From the NCBI GenBank assembly GCA_002413395.1, contig DHWX01000052.1, positions 1 through 39,026 of the forward strand: a stretch of 39,026 nt of DNA, given 5' to 3'. The notes beneath the pieces are model-generated. The model was not told the origin of the DNA. It searched no databases and saw only the letters and a list, made by a program, of their open reading frames with translations. This document shows positions 32,635-39,026 of the stretch, piece by piece. The position numbers were made by a program, and so were the translations under genes. The DNA is from Polaromonas sp. UBA5171 (GTDB taxonomy: Bacteria; Pseudomonadota; Gammaproteobacteria; Burkholderiales; Burkholderiaceae_C). Position 1 is the stretch's first letter. Every line of letters begins with the position of its first letter.

Positions 32635-33507
32635 TCAACTCCGCCAGTAAGACCAGGCGATGCCGACAAACACCGTGAATCCCAGCCAGTGATTCAGGCG
32701 AAACGCTTTGAAGCAGTCATCGCGCTCGCGTTTGCGAATTAGCCAGCCATGCCATAGTGCCTGCATGAATGCCAGTCCAACAGCTATTAAATAAATAGCT
32801 GATTGCACCTGTTTCATAAGAAAAAAAGCCCATATGGACAGATATAACAGGTAACCGAGCATGACGCCGGCGACGTCGAATCGTCCGAGCGTGATGGCCG
32901 AGGTTTTCATGCCAATCAAAAGGTCATCATCGCGGTCTACCATGGCGTATTCAGTGTCGTAGGCAATCACCCAGAACAGGTTGCCCAGTAACAGGACCCA
33001 GGCCAGCAAGGGGACGCGCGACTGCACGGCGGCAAAAGCCATGGGAATGCCAAAACTGAAGGCCACGCCCAGCACGGCCTGCGGCATGGAAACATAGCGC
33101 TTGGCAAAAGGGTAAACCAGCGTCACGGCCAGTGCGGCAAAAGACCAAAAGACAGTGGCGGTATTGGTCGTGAGCACCAGTCCAAACGCCAGCAGGGCCA
33201 GCACCGCACCCAGCGTCAGCGCCTCCCTGGCCGACAGCGCGCCGCTGGTCACTGGCCGCTGGGCCGTTCGCTTGACGTGCAGGTCAAAATCACGGTCGGC
33301 CACATCGTTGAGGCAGCAGCCCGCGCTGCGCATCAAAAAAGTCCCGAGTGTGAAGACCGTCAGCAAGTGCCACCCCGGAAAGCCATGCGACGCCAGCCAT
33401 AGCGCCGACAGGGTCGGCCAGAGCAGCAGCAGCCAGCCCGCCGGACGATTCCAGCGGATGAGCTGCAGATAAAGGGAAAACCGGCTGGGCTTAGCCAGAG
33501 TCATCAC
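32635..33507 (-). CDS. ubiA: 4-hydroxybenzoate polyprenyltransferase
   Basis: It attaches the polyprenyl chain to 4-hydroxybenzoate in ubiquinone synthesis, in the inner membrane. The 290-residue protein has about eight to nine hydrophobic segments. Both aspartate-rich magnesium-diphosphate motifs are present: NDVADRDFD (67-75) and DTEYAMVDRDDD (about 188-199). A perfect palindrome typical of intergenic repeats (32781-32801) lies inside the coding sequence and encodes part of SAIYLIAVG in a late membrane segment. The gene is 37 bases after oxyR on the same strand. Confidence 0.94.
   Translation of the reverse strand: MMTLAKPSRFSLYLQLIRWNRPAGWLLLLWPTLSALWLASHGFPGWHLLTVFTLGTFLMRSAGCCLNDVADRDFDLHVKRTAQRPVTSGALSAREALTLGAVLALLAFGLVLTTNTATVFWSFAALAVTLVYPFAKRYVSMPQAVLGVAFSFGIPMAFAAVQSRVPLLAWVLLLGNLFWVIAYDTEYAMVDRDDDLLIGMKTSAITLGRFDVAGVMLGYLLYLSIWAFFLMKQVQSAIYLIAVGLAFMQALWHGWLIRKRERDDCFKAFRLNHWLGFTVFVGIAWSYWRS
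32781..32801. repeat. GCTAT-type palindrome inside ubiA
   Basis: CAGCTATT-AAATA-AATAGCTG is a perfect inverted repeat. It is translated in frame as part of ubiA, in a region that is AT-richer than the rest of the gene. Related words occur in three intergenic places of the window. Confidence 0.6.
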
Positions 33508-33544
33508 AATTTCTCTCCAATATTAGCGCCACACAGGTGAAGCT

Positions 33545-34528
33545 TCATGACAGCCGCGTGACGCCCGGCAGTTCGCAGGCATAAATCGCGTTGCGCAACG
33601 CGGCAATCGCCTCGTAGCGCGTGAAACTGCGGCGCCAGGCCAGTACCACGCGTCGGGTCGGCACATGGCCTTCGAAGGGCAGGTATTTGATGAATGAAGG
33701 CTGCTCGGCCGCCACAGCACTTTTGCTCCGGGCGGATTTCTTCCCGGCGGGTGCTTCGTCCAGCGCTTGCCTGGGCACGCTCAGACGCGGCACCAGAGTG
33801 ATGCCCATGCCTGCGGCCACCATGTGCTTGATGGTCTCCAGCGACGAGCCTTCAAAGCTCTTGCGTATTCCGTCGGTGCTGCTGGAAAAGCGGGCAAACT
33901 CAGGGCAAACTTCAAGGACATGGTCACGAAAGCAGTGGCCGGTGCCCAGCAGCAGCATGGTTTCTTTTTTGAGCTCCTCGGCCGAAACGCTGCCGCGCGC
34001 CGCCAGCGGGTGGCCGCTGGGAACGGCGGCCATGAAAGGCTCGTCATACAGCGGCGCAATCGCCAGATTGGTATCGGGAAACGGCTCGGCCAGAATCACG
34101 CAGTCAATCTCGCCAGTACGCAGTTCTTCGAGCAACTTGACGGTGAAGTTCTCCTGCAGGATCAATGGCATTTGCGGCGTGCGCGCAATCGTCTGACGCA
34201 CCAGATCGGGCAGCAGATACGGGCCAATGGTATAGATGATGCCCAGGCGCAAGGCACCAGCCAGCGGGTCCTTGCCGCGTTTGGCGATTTCCCGGATGTT
34301 GTCGGCCTGCTCCAGCACGCTTTGCGCCTGACGCACAATTTCCTCGCCCAGTGGCGTCACGGTAATTTCACTGGCGTTGCGCTCAAACAGCTTGACCTGC
34401 AACTCCTCCTCAAGTTTCTTGATGGCCACGCTGAGCGTCGGTTGCGACACATGACAGGCATCCGCTCCCTTGCCAAAGTGCTTTTCGCGCGCCACGGCAA
34501 CGATGTACTTGAGTTCGGTCAGCGTCAT
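33545..34528 (-). CDS. oxyR: Hydrogen-peroxide sensor OxyR (LysR family)
   Basis: A LysR-type regulator of the peroxide response, 327 residues. The N-terminal helix-turn-helix includes HFGKGADACHVSQPTLSVAI. With the ATG at 34528 the two redox cysteines fall at C199 and C208 in GHCFRDHVLEVC, the same numbering as in E. coli OxyR, which supports both identity and start. An upstream in-frame GTG at 34570 is less likely. A Lys/Ser/Ala-rich insertion (APAGKKSARSKSAVAAEQ) near the C-terminus makes it longer than the 305-residue E. coli protein. It may be co-transcribed with ubiA. Confidence 0.93.
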   Translation of the reverse strand: MTLTELKYIVAVAREKHFGKGADACHVSQPTLSVAIKKLEEELQVKLFERNASEITVTPLGEEIVRQAQSVLEQADNIREIAKRGKDPLAGALRLGIIYTIGPYLLPDLVRQTIARTPQMPLILQENFTVKLLEELRTGEIDCVILAEPFPDTNLAIAPLYDEPFMAAVPSGHPLAARGSVSAEELKKETMLLLGTGHCFRDHVLEVCPEFARFSSSTDGIRKSFEGSSLETIKHMVAAGMGITLVPRLSVPRQALDEAPAGKKSARSKSAVAAEQPSFIKYLPFEGHVPTRRVVLAWRRSFTRYEAIAALRNAIYACELPGVTRLS

Positions 34529-34563
34529 GAGCTTATTGTGCGACTTTTCGACACCCAGGCTGA

Positions 34564-34656
34564 TCACCACAGTGGTTCATTTTCAGGACAGCCGCGGAAG
34601 AATCCGCGTTTCCCCTGCCAATATTCCTCGTGATGGAACACATGCTCGGCTTCCAA
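34564..34656 (-). CDS. Doubtful small ORF between rfaE2 and oxyR
   Basis: A frame open from inside rfaE2 ends at 34564 and reads EAEHVFHHEEYWQGKRGFFR then GCPENEPLW. Codon choice looks coding-like, but there is no ATG; only a TTG at 34656 could start it. It may be the end of a lost gene. I do not recognise the family. Confidence 0.2.
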   Translation of the reverse strand: MEAEHVFHHEEYWQGKRGFFRGCPENEPLW

Positions 34657-34667
34657 TGGGCCGTCGG

Positions 34668-35153
34668 TCAGCGGGCCGAGCGAATCTTTTTCACCAGTGC
34701 GGAGGTGGAATAGCCCTCGACAAACGGGATGGCCAGGGCCTTGCCGCCATAGGCTTTGACCACGGCGGTTTCGGCGAGCCGCTCCATATCGTAGTCACCG
34801 CCCTTGACCAGAATGTCGGGCTTGATCTCGGCAATCAACACCAGCGGCGTGTCCTCATCAAACCAGGTGACCAGACTTACGCACTCCAGCGCTGCCAGCA
34901 GGGCGGCGCGGTCCTGCTGATTGTTCAGCGGACGGTCGGCTCCTTTGCCAAGCCGCCTGGCCGACGCGTCGGTATTGAGCGCAAGCACCAAGCTGGCGCC
35001 CAACTCGCGTGCCTGCGCCAGGTAGGTGACGTGGCCGCGATGCAGTACATCGAACACCCCATTGGTGAAAACCACCGGTCTGGGCAAGGCAGCCGCCCGC
35101 AACGGCGCCTCCTGCCGAGACACAATCTTGTCCAGAAAAGCGGGTTGGTTCAC
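34668..35153 (-). CDS. rfaE2: D-glycero-beta-D-manno-heptose 1-phosphate adenylyltransferase
   Basis: It transfers AMP to heptose 1-phosphate to form ADP-heptose for the lipopolysaccharide core. The 161-residue protein is the separate nucleotidyltransferase domain, not fused to the kinase as in E. coli HldE. The active-site HxGH lies at 38-41 in TNGVFDVLHRGHVTYL. KGGDYDMERL and EGYSTSALVKKI are further signatures. The start is GTG at 35153, overlapping the TGA of a short upstream frame (GTGA). Neither the kinase nor the epimerase gene is in this window. Confidence 0.92.
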   Translation of the reverse strand: MNQPAFLDKIVSRQEAPLRAAALPRPVVFTNGVFDVLHRGHVTYLAQARELGASLVLALNTDASARRLGKGADRPLNNQQDRAALLAALECVSLVTWFDEDTPLVLIAEIKPDILVKGGDYDMERLAETAVVKAYGGKALAIPFVEGYSTSALVKKIRSAR

Positions 35154-35257
35154 GCAGTTTGCGCTTTCCCCGCAGGCATGATGGACACTACCAAGTCCTT
35201 GCCCAATTTTTGGCGGTCATGATTCGGCACAATCTGCAGGCTCCGGTTCATCAGCAT
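35150..35257 (-). CDS. Possible short ORF coupled to rfaE2
   Basis: A frame that ends DRQKLGKDLVVSIMPAGKAQ then TA stops at 35150, overlapping the rfaE2 GTG start. From the ATG at 35257 it would be 35 residues; the frame stays open to an ATG at 35335. The end reads like the C-terminus of a real protein. It may be a truncated gene or a coupling peptide. Confidence 0.25.
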   Translation of the reverse strand: MLMNRSLQIVPNHDRQKLGKDLVVSIMPAGKAQTA

Positions 35258-35813
35258 GGTGCTAATTGTCACGTAAAAACATTTCCCGCGGCGGAAAATT
35301 GGCCGCATGGCGTCCGGTTGGTCGATCCTGAGCACCAGACTTCCGGCGGCTCATGTCACAACGGACGACTTGCCGACCAGCCAGATACTGAGTCTTGTGC
35401 TGGAATGACTTTCATTTCATACAAAGTACCGTTAAGTTTTAATTGGTACTTATTAGTAATTTTCTTGCATGATGACGCATTGGCAAACCTTCCACGCCTC
35501 TCAAGCGTCAACCGATGCCGCACGGAAATTCGCACGCCATGGCGTGCCGGATCATGAAAGGTTTCTTGACAAAACTTTACGATTGGCTTCACGCAGCAGC
35601 GGGGAACCTTTGATACCTCCCCGCGCTCTGACTTTTCGCTACGCTGCTTGCGCGATCAGGCAGCACAGGTTTCATCACGGTTTCATTGTTGCGAAGCCTT
35701 CCGGATCGTTTGGGTCCGGATGCAATCCCGGGGCGCTACTCCTCCTCCCTCCCTCACTCCTTCGCGCCGGGGCGCTTCGCAACATTTTTATCTTCCGGGG
35801 TACCCACATAAGC
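35258..35813. other. Gap with no recognisable gene
   Basis: Short frames in several phases occur, none with a good start or family match. A 19-codon frame at about 35556 (MKGFLTKLYDWLHAAAGNL) looks protein-like but is too short to judge. The stretch 35640-35790 is GC-rich. With the remnant that follows, it looks like decaying sequence. Confidence 0.4.
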
Positions 35814-36028
35814 GGCGTCCACCGCAGGTTGCCATCATTGGCGCTGACATCTCCAGGCTGGCGGCTATTGCAGCAGCCACTCGCACACGGTTGATATCAC
35901 GCTGCCTTGCCGGTTTTCTGGTGTTCAACGATCGCAACTCCCCGCCACCCATCAAGTGGTTTGCCACACTCGGCCTGGAAACGGTCAGGCCGGACATGTC
36001 ATTTAATTCAAAACTGATGACCGGGTAG
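35814..36028 (+). pseudogene. Remnant of a FAD-dependent amine-oxidase-like protein
   Basis: The frame reads VAIIGADISRLAA, then, after a short gap, GFLVFNDRNSPPPIKWFATL and GLETVRPDMSFNSKL. These match the N-terminal FAD fold (VAVIGAGISGLAA) and the GFLVFN.R.YP....F..LGV.....DMSF block of NAD(P)/FAD oxidoreductases. The dinucleotide glycines are lost (GAGISG to GADISR). The part between, where VDITLP appears in another frame, is shortened and shifted. A stop follows at 36026. The remainder of the roughly 420-residue enzyme is absent. Confidence 0.6.
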
Positions 36029-36176
36029 GCTGTCAGCGCGACTATTGGGATACCGTCGCGGAGCTGTATGGAAAGCTGCCACTGGTGCGGCGATGCACTG
36101 GCTCAAAAAACATGCAGGGCATGTGTGACCCAATGCAGTTCATCTGCTCTGCTACAGGATCTATCCACGCCCTGCG
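36029..36176. other. Short stretch with possible further gene fragments
   Basis: One plus frame reads RDYWDTVAELYGKLPLVRR and another AAMHWLKKHAGHV before a stop. Both look like scraps of coding sequence, but no family is recognised. Confidence 0.3.
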
Positions 36177-36824
36177 TCACTCGGCCACTGCAGGTTTTTG
36201 CTCTAAATTTCGATCCGGATAACTTTCCACGAAGCTGGCACGCTGCACCAGCTTTTCCTGCAACTTGGCCAGGTTGGGATAAGTTTCGCGCCAATTGATC
36301 TGCGCAAAGCGAAAATCCAGATAGCCCAGCGCACAGCCGACTGCCACGTCGGACAGGCTGAAATGGACACCGCTGCAAAAAGCCTTGTCGGCCAGACCGG
36401 TGCTCATGGCATTGAGTGCGGCATCAATCTTGCCCATCTGCCGCTCTATCCAGGCGTCGCAACGCTGCGCTGCGCCACGGCCCGGCCAGGTGGCTTCCAG
36501 CCGCGCCAGGATGGACGCGTCAAGCAAGCCGTCGGCCAGCGCCTCCCAGGTCTTGACCTCGGCGCGCTCGCGGCCCTGGGCCGGGATGAGTTTGCCGACG
36601 GGCGAAAGGGTGTCAAGGTATTCGACAATCACGCGGGAGTCAAACACGGCTTCGCCGCCTTCCAGCACCAGGCAAGGCACCTTGCCCAAGGGATTGGAGG
36701 CGTTGATGCGGGTACTGGCGGCCCAGACATCTTCCAGCACCAGTTGGTAGTCGAGTTTTTTCTCGGACATCACAATGCGCACTTTGCGTACGTAGGGGCT
36801 GGTGGCTGATCCGATGAGTTTCAT
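36177..36824 (-). CDS. Glutathione S-transferase family protein, YibF-like
   Basis: A 215-residue cytosolic GST. The thioredoxin-like N-terminal domain has SPYVRKVRIVMSEKKLDY, NPLGKVPCLVLEGGEAVFDS and VIVEYLDTLSP, which align well with E. coli YibF. The helical C-terminal domain contains the fold-stabilising HFSLSDVAVGCALGYLDFR. The start at 36824 (MKLIGSATSPYV) is the family's usual N-terminus; upstream open sequence is non-coding. It is divergent from purB with a 158-base gap. The substrate is unknown. Confidence 0.85.
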   Translation of the reverse strand: MKLIGSATSPYVRKVRIVMSEKKLDYQLVLEDVWAASTRINASNPLGKVPCLVLEGGEAVFDSRVIVEYLDTLSPVGKLIPAQGRERAEVKTWEALADGLLDASILARLEATWPGRGAAQRCDAWIERQMGKIDAALNAMSTGLADKAFCSGVHFSLSDVAVGCALGYLDFRFAQINWRETYPNLAKLQEKLVQRASFVESYPDRNLEQKPAVAE

Positions 36825-36982
36825 GATGGCGTGAGATCGTGTTCTGAGGGAAATGTATTCTATCGAGTCAGCACCCGACCCCGCTGACACTTGCCCAAAG
36901 GCGCCCCAGACCGCATGGCTGCAGCTTCCTGACGGCGGCACACGTGCGCCGACGGGTGTCCTCATCGGCCTACAATGACCTG

Positions 36983-38362
36983 ATGAGCTTTTCACCCATC
37001 AATGCCCTGTCTCCGCTGGACGGCCGCTACGCCGGAAAACTTGCCCAACTTCGCCCCTTGATGTCCGAGCAAGGCTACATGCACCGCCGGGTTCAGGTGG
37101 AAGTCGCCTGGTTCATGGCGCTGTCGGATGCCAACCTCACAGAATTCAAGCCGTTGAGCCCTGGCGCGCGCACTTATCTTCTCGGTCTGGTCAAGAACTT
37201 CTCGGAAGCCGACGCCAGTGCCATCAAGGACATTGAAAAAACCACCAACCACGACGTCAAAGCTGTCGAATACTGGATCAAATCCAAATTCGAGGCGCGG
37301 CCTGAGCTGCTGGCCGCCAGCGAATTCGTGCACTTTGCCTGCACCAGCGAAGACATCAATAACACCAGCCAGGCGCTGCAACTCAAAGGTGGCCGTGACC
37401 TGGTGCTGCTTCCCGCGCTTGACAAGGTTCTTGGGCAGCTCAGGGAGTTGGCCCACGCTTACGCCGATGAACCCATGCTCAGCCGCACCCATGGCCAAAC
37501 GGCCAGCCCGACCACGGTAGGCAAGGAAATCGCCAACGTGGTGGTGCGTCTGGTAACTGCGCGGGAAAAAATCGCCAGTGTCAAGATCATGGGAAAAATG
37601 AACGGCGCCGTGGGCAACTACAACGCGCACCTGGCGGCCTGGCCCAACGTGGACTGGGAAGCCTTCAGCCGCAAAGTCATTGAAACCCCCGAGCCGCTCG
37701 GTCTGGGCCTGACGTTTCAGGCCTACAGCATCCAGATTGAACCGCACGACTATATGGCCGAGCTGTTTGACGCGGTGGCCCGCACCAACACCATCTTGAT
37801 TGATTTTGCACGTGATGTCTGGAGCTATGTGAGCGTGGGCTACTTCAAGCAGCGCCTGAAAGATGGCGAAGTCGGCTCATCGACCATGCCGCACAAGGTC
37901 AACCCAATTGACTTTGAAAACGCCGAAGGGAACCTGGGCCTGGCCAACGCGCTGCTGCGTCACATGAGCGAGAAGCTGCCGATCAGCCGCTGGCAGCGCG
38001 ACCTCTCCGACTCTACTGTGCTGCGCAACATGGGTGTGGCGCTGGGCTACGCCGTGCTGGCCTACAACTCAATGAGCGTGGGGCTGAACAAGCTTGAACT
38101 CAACCGCGAAGCCCTTGGCAAAGACCTGAACGCCTCCTGGGAAGTGCTGGCCGAGCCAATTCAAACGCTGATGCGACGCTATGGCGTGCAGGGCGCTTAC
38201 GAAAAACTCAAGGAAGTCACACGCGGCAAAAGCGTCAGCGCCGAAGACTTGCACGGCCTGATCAAGTCGCTGGAAATTCCTGACGCTGAAAAGCAGCGCT
38301 TGCTGGCCATGACACCGACCAGCTACACCGGCCTGGCGGCCGAACTGGCCAGGCGGGTCTAG
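36983..38362 (+). CDS. purB: Adenylosuccinate lyase
   Basis: It removes fumarate from SAICAR and from adenylosuccinate, acting twice in purine synthesis. The 459-residue protein is of the fumarase/aspartase superfamily. Early blocks are NALSPLDGRYAGKLAQLRPL and VHFACTSEDINNTSQALQL. The flexible signature loop is GSSTMPHKVNPIDFENAEGN, near residues 298-317. The ATG at 36983 has no Shine-Dalgarno, and a -10-like TACAAT lies only six bases upstream, so the transcript may start at or near the ATG. Confidence 0.96.
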   Translation: MSFSPINALSPLDGRYAGKLAQLRPLMSEQGYMHRRVQVEVAWFMALSDANLTEFKPLSPGARTYLLGLVKNFSEADASAIKDIEKTTNHDVKAVEYWIKSKFEARPELLAASEFVHFACTSEDINNTSQALQLKGGRDLVLLPALDKVLGQLRELAHAYADEPMLSRTHGQTASPTTVGKEIANVVVRLVTAREKIASVKIMGKMNGAVGNYNAHLAAWPNVDWEAFSRKVIETPEPLGLGLTFQAYSIQIEPHDYMAELFDAVARTNTILIDFARDVWSYVSVGYFKQRLKDGEVGSSTMPHKVNPIDFENAEGNLGLANALLRHMSEKLPISRWQRDLSDSTVLRNMGVALGYAVLAYNSMSVGLNKLELNREALGKDLNASWEVLAEPIQTLMRRYGVQGAYEKLKEVTRGKSVSAEDLHGLIKSLEIPDAEKQRLLAMTPTSYTGLAAELARRV

Positions 38363-38373
38363 AAAGCGCTGAC

Positions 38374-38685
38374 TCAGCGGGCTCTATCGGGCATGTCCGC
38401 GCCGCAGTGCCAGCACTGCTCAAAACCACCCTCGACGAGTTCCCCGCAAGCGCATAGCCAGCGTCGCTGCGGCATGTTTTGCAGTGCGTGGAGCAACTCG
38501 CGCGCGCGGGGTTCATCGGCATCATGCGTGAGCCAGACTTCCGGCAGGCATTGATCAGGCGGCAGCTCGCCCGCAACACTGCCCAGAAAGTAGCGCTGCA
38601 CGCTGGCTTCAAAACCGGCCTGCAGCAACGCATCAACCCATAGCGCGGCAATCGCAATATTGGGAGCGCGGGTCAGTCTGAGCAT
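38374..38685 (-). CDS. DUF2007-like protein with C-terminal zinc ribbon
   Basis: A 103-residue cytosolic protein. The N-terminal part (LTRAPNIAIAALWVDALLQA followed by VWLTHDADEPRARELL) resembles DUF2007, a small putative signal-transducing domain. The C-terminus has paired cysteines, CACGELVEGGFEQCWHCG, fitting a zinc ribbon. It converges with purB, 11 bases away, with no visible terminator between. Function is unknown. Confidence 0.65.
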   Translation of the reverse strand: MLRLTRAPNIAIAALWVDALLQAGFEASVQRYFLGSVAGELPPDQCLPEVWLTHDADEPRARELLHALQNMPQRRWLCACGELVEGGFEQCWHCGADMPDRAR

Positions 38686-39026
38686 GGAGTGATGCTAGCC
38701 GTAACGGCCGGTTTTTTAAAAAAATATGGCGTTTAGGCCATTGCGGACGCGGTACCTGCTGTGCTTTTGACGGATTTCAAGCGTGCGAGGTGAACTCGGC
38801 ACCATCGTACCGTGCGCCAGTTATGGCCGTTCGATGACGGAAAAAAGCTTGATCAAGCTGCCAGCGCCGCAGTTCTACATGGTGTTGGAGCAATCTCTCG
38901 GCAAAATGCCGACGAACCGCCCGGCACCGAATGCTGCTTTTATGCTGCACTGCGTCAGTATTTGGTAATGTTGCGCTGCAACAATAATGTTTTTTGGGGG
39001 ATTGATCAACCTAGATCCGGCAGTTA
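38686..39026. other. Right-edge intergenic region, promoter-like
   Basis: No supported gene is seen in these 341 bases; a 61-codon plus frame at 38783-38968 lacks a ribosome site and family match. The last 90 bases hold TGC-rich words and the palindrome at 38969-38983, suggesting a promoter for a gene beyond the window. Confidence 0.4.
38969..38983. promoter_or_regulatory. TTGC-N3-GCAA palindrome, possibly PhaR-type
   Basis: TGTTGC-GCT-GCAACA has perfect six-base arms. TGCTGCACTGCG at 38943-38954 is a related TGC-rich word. PhaR, the regulator of polyhydroxyalkanoate phasin genes, binds TGC-rich dyads of this form, so a phasin gene could follow. This is a motif-level inference. Confidence 0.35.

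Noticed and set aside
31928..32638. Minus-strand frame opposite the Ala/Lys-rich gene
   Set aside because: It overlaps proC and the terminator and reads as low-complexity antisense; the plus strand has a signal peptide, ribosome site and terminator.
38783..38968. 61-codon plus-strand frame near the right edge
   Set aside because: No ribosome site or family match, and it runs into the TGC-rich promoter-like region.

Overview
The window looks like the chromosome of a betaproteobacterium, most likely Comamonadaceae near Rhodoferax, Polaromonas or Acidovorax. This rests on family resemblance of the proteins, the GC-rich coding sequence, the long OxyR form and small GCTAT-type palindromes in several gaps. 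No database search was possible. No rRNA, CRISPR array, prophage or intact insertion sequence is visible.

Left region (1-6310): a chaperone-usher pilus cluster of the spore-coat-U (Csu-like) kind. Two subunit genes, a PapD-like chaperone and an outer-membrane usher run on the plus strand. Two closely related cysteine-free secreted proteins follow on the minus strand, separated by an AT-rich island. A CRP-like box lies upstream of the first pilin. No large tip adhesin is seen.

Region 6581-18178: an RluF-type pseudouridine synthase and a Crp/Fnr regulator on the minus strand, divergent from a long plus-strand operon. The operon encodes an acyl-CoA synthetase, a complete branched-chain-amino-acid-type (HAAT) ABC importer (livG, livH, livM, substrate-binding protein, livF) and a PaaK-like ligase. 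A near-perfect palindrome sits between the divergent genes where a class II activator would bind. DUF1840, a remnant of an aryl-CoA ligase and a 4HBT-type thioesterase follow. Together these suggest uptake and CoA activation of a carboxylic acid, possibly aromatic; the substrate is unknown.

Region 18330-27577: the spc and alpha ribosomal operons on the minus strand, in the order rplN-rplX-rplE-rpsN-rpsH-rplF-rplR-rpsE-rpmD-rplO-secY-infA-rpmJ-rpsM-rpsK-rpsD-rpoA-rplQ. They end in an initiator tRNA-fMet gene and a terminator. A strong sigma70 promoter stands directly upstream of rplN, and rpsQ is not next to it.

Right region (27783-39026): housekeeping genes. These are divergent glpD and glpK, proC, an acid-shock-like Ala/Lys-rich secreted protein, ubiA, oxyR, rfaE2 (heptose-1-phosphate adenylyltransferase), a YibF-like GST, purB and a DUF2007-like zinc-ribbon protein. 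About 1 kb between rfaE2 and the GST holds decayed gene remnants, including a FAD oxidoreductase fragment. The right edge carries a promoter-like region with a TTGC-N3-GCAA palindrome.
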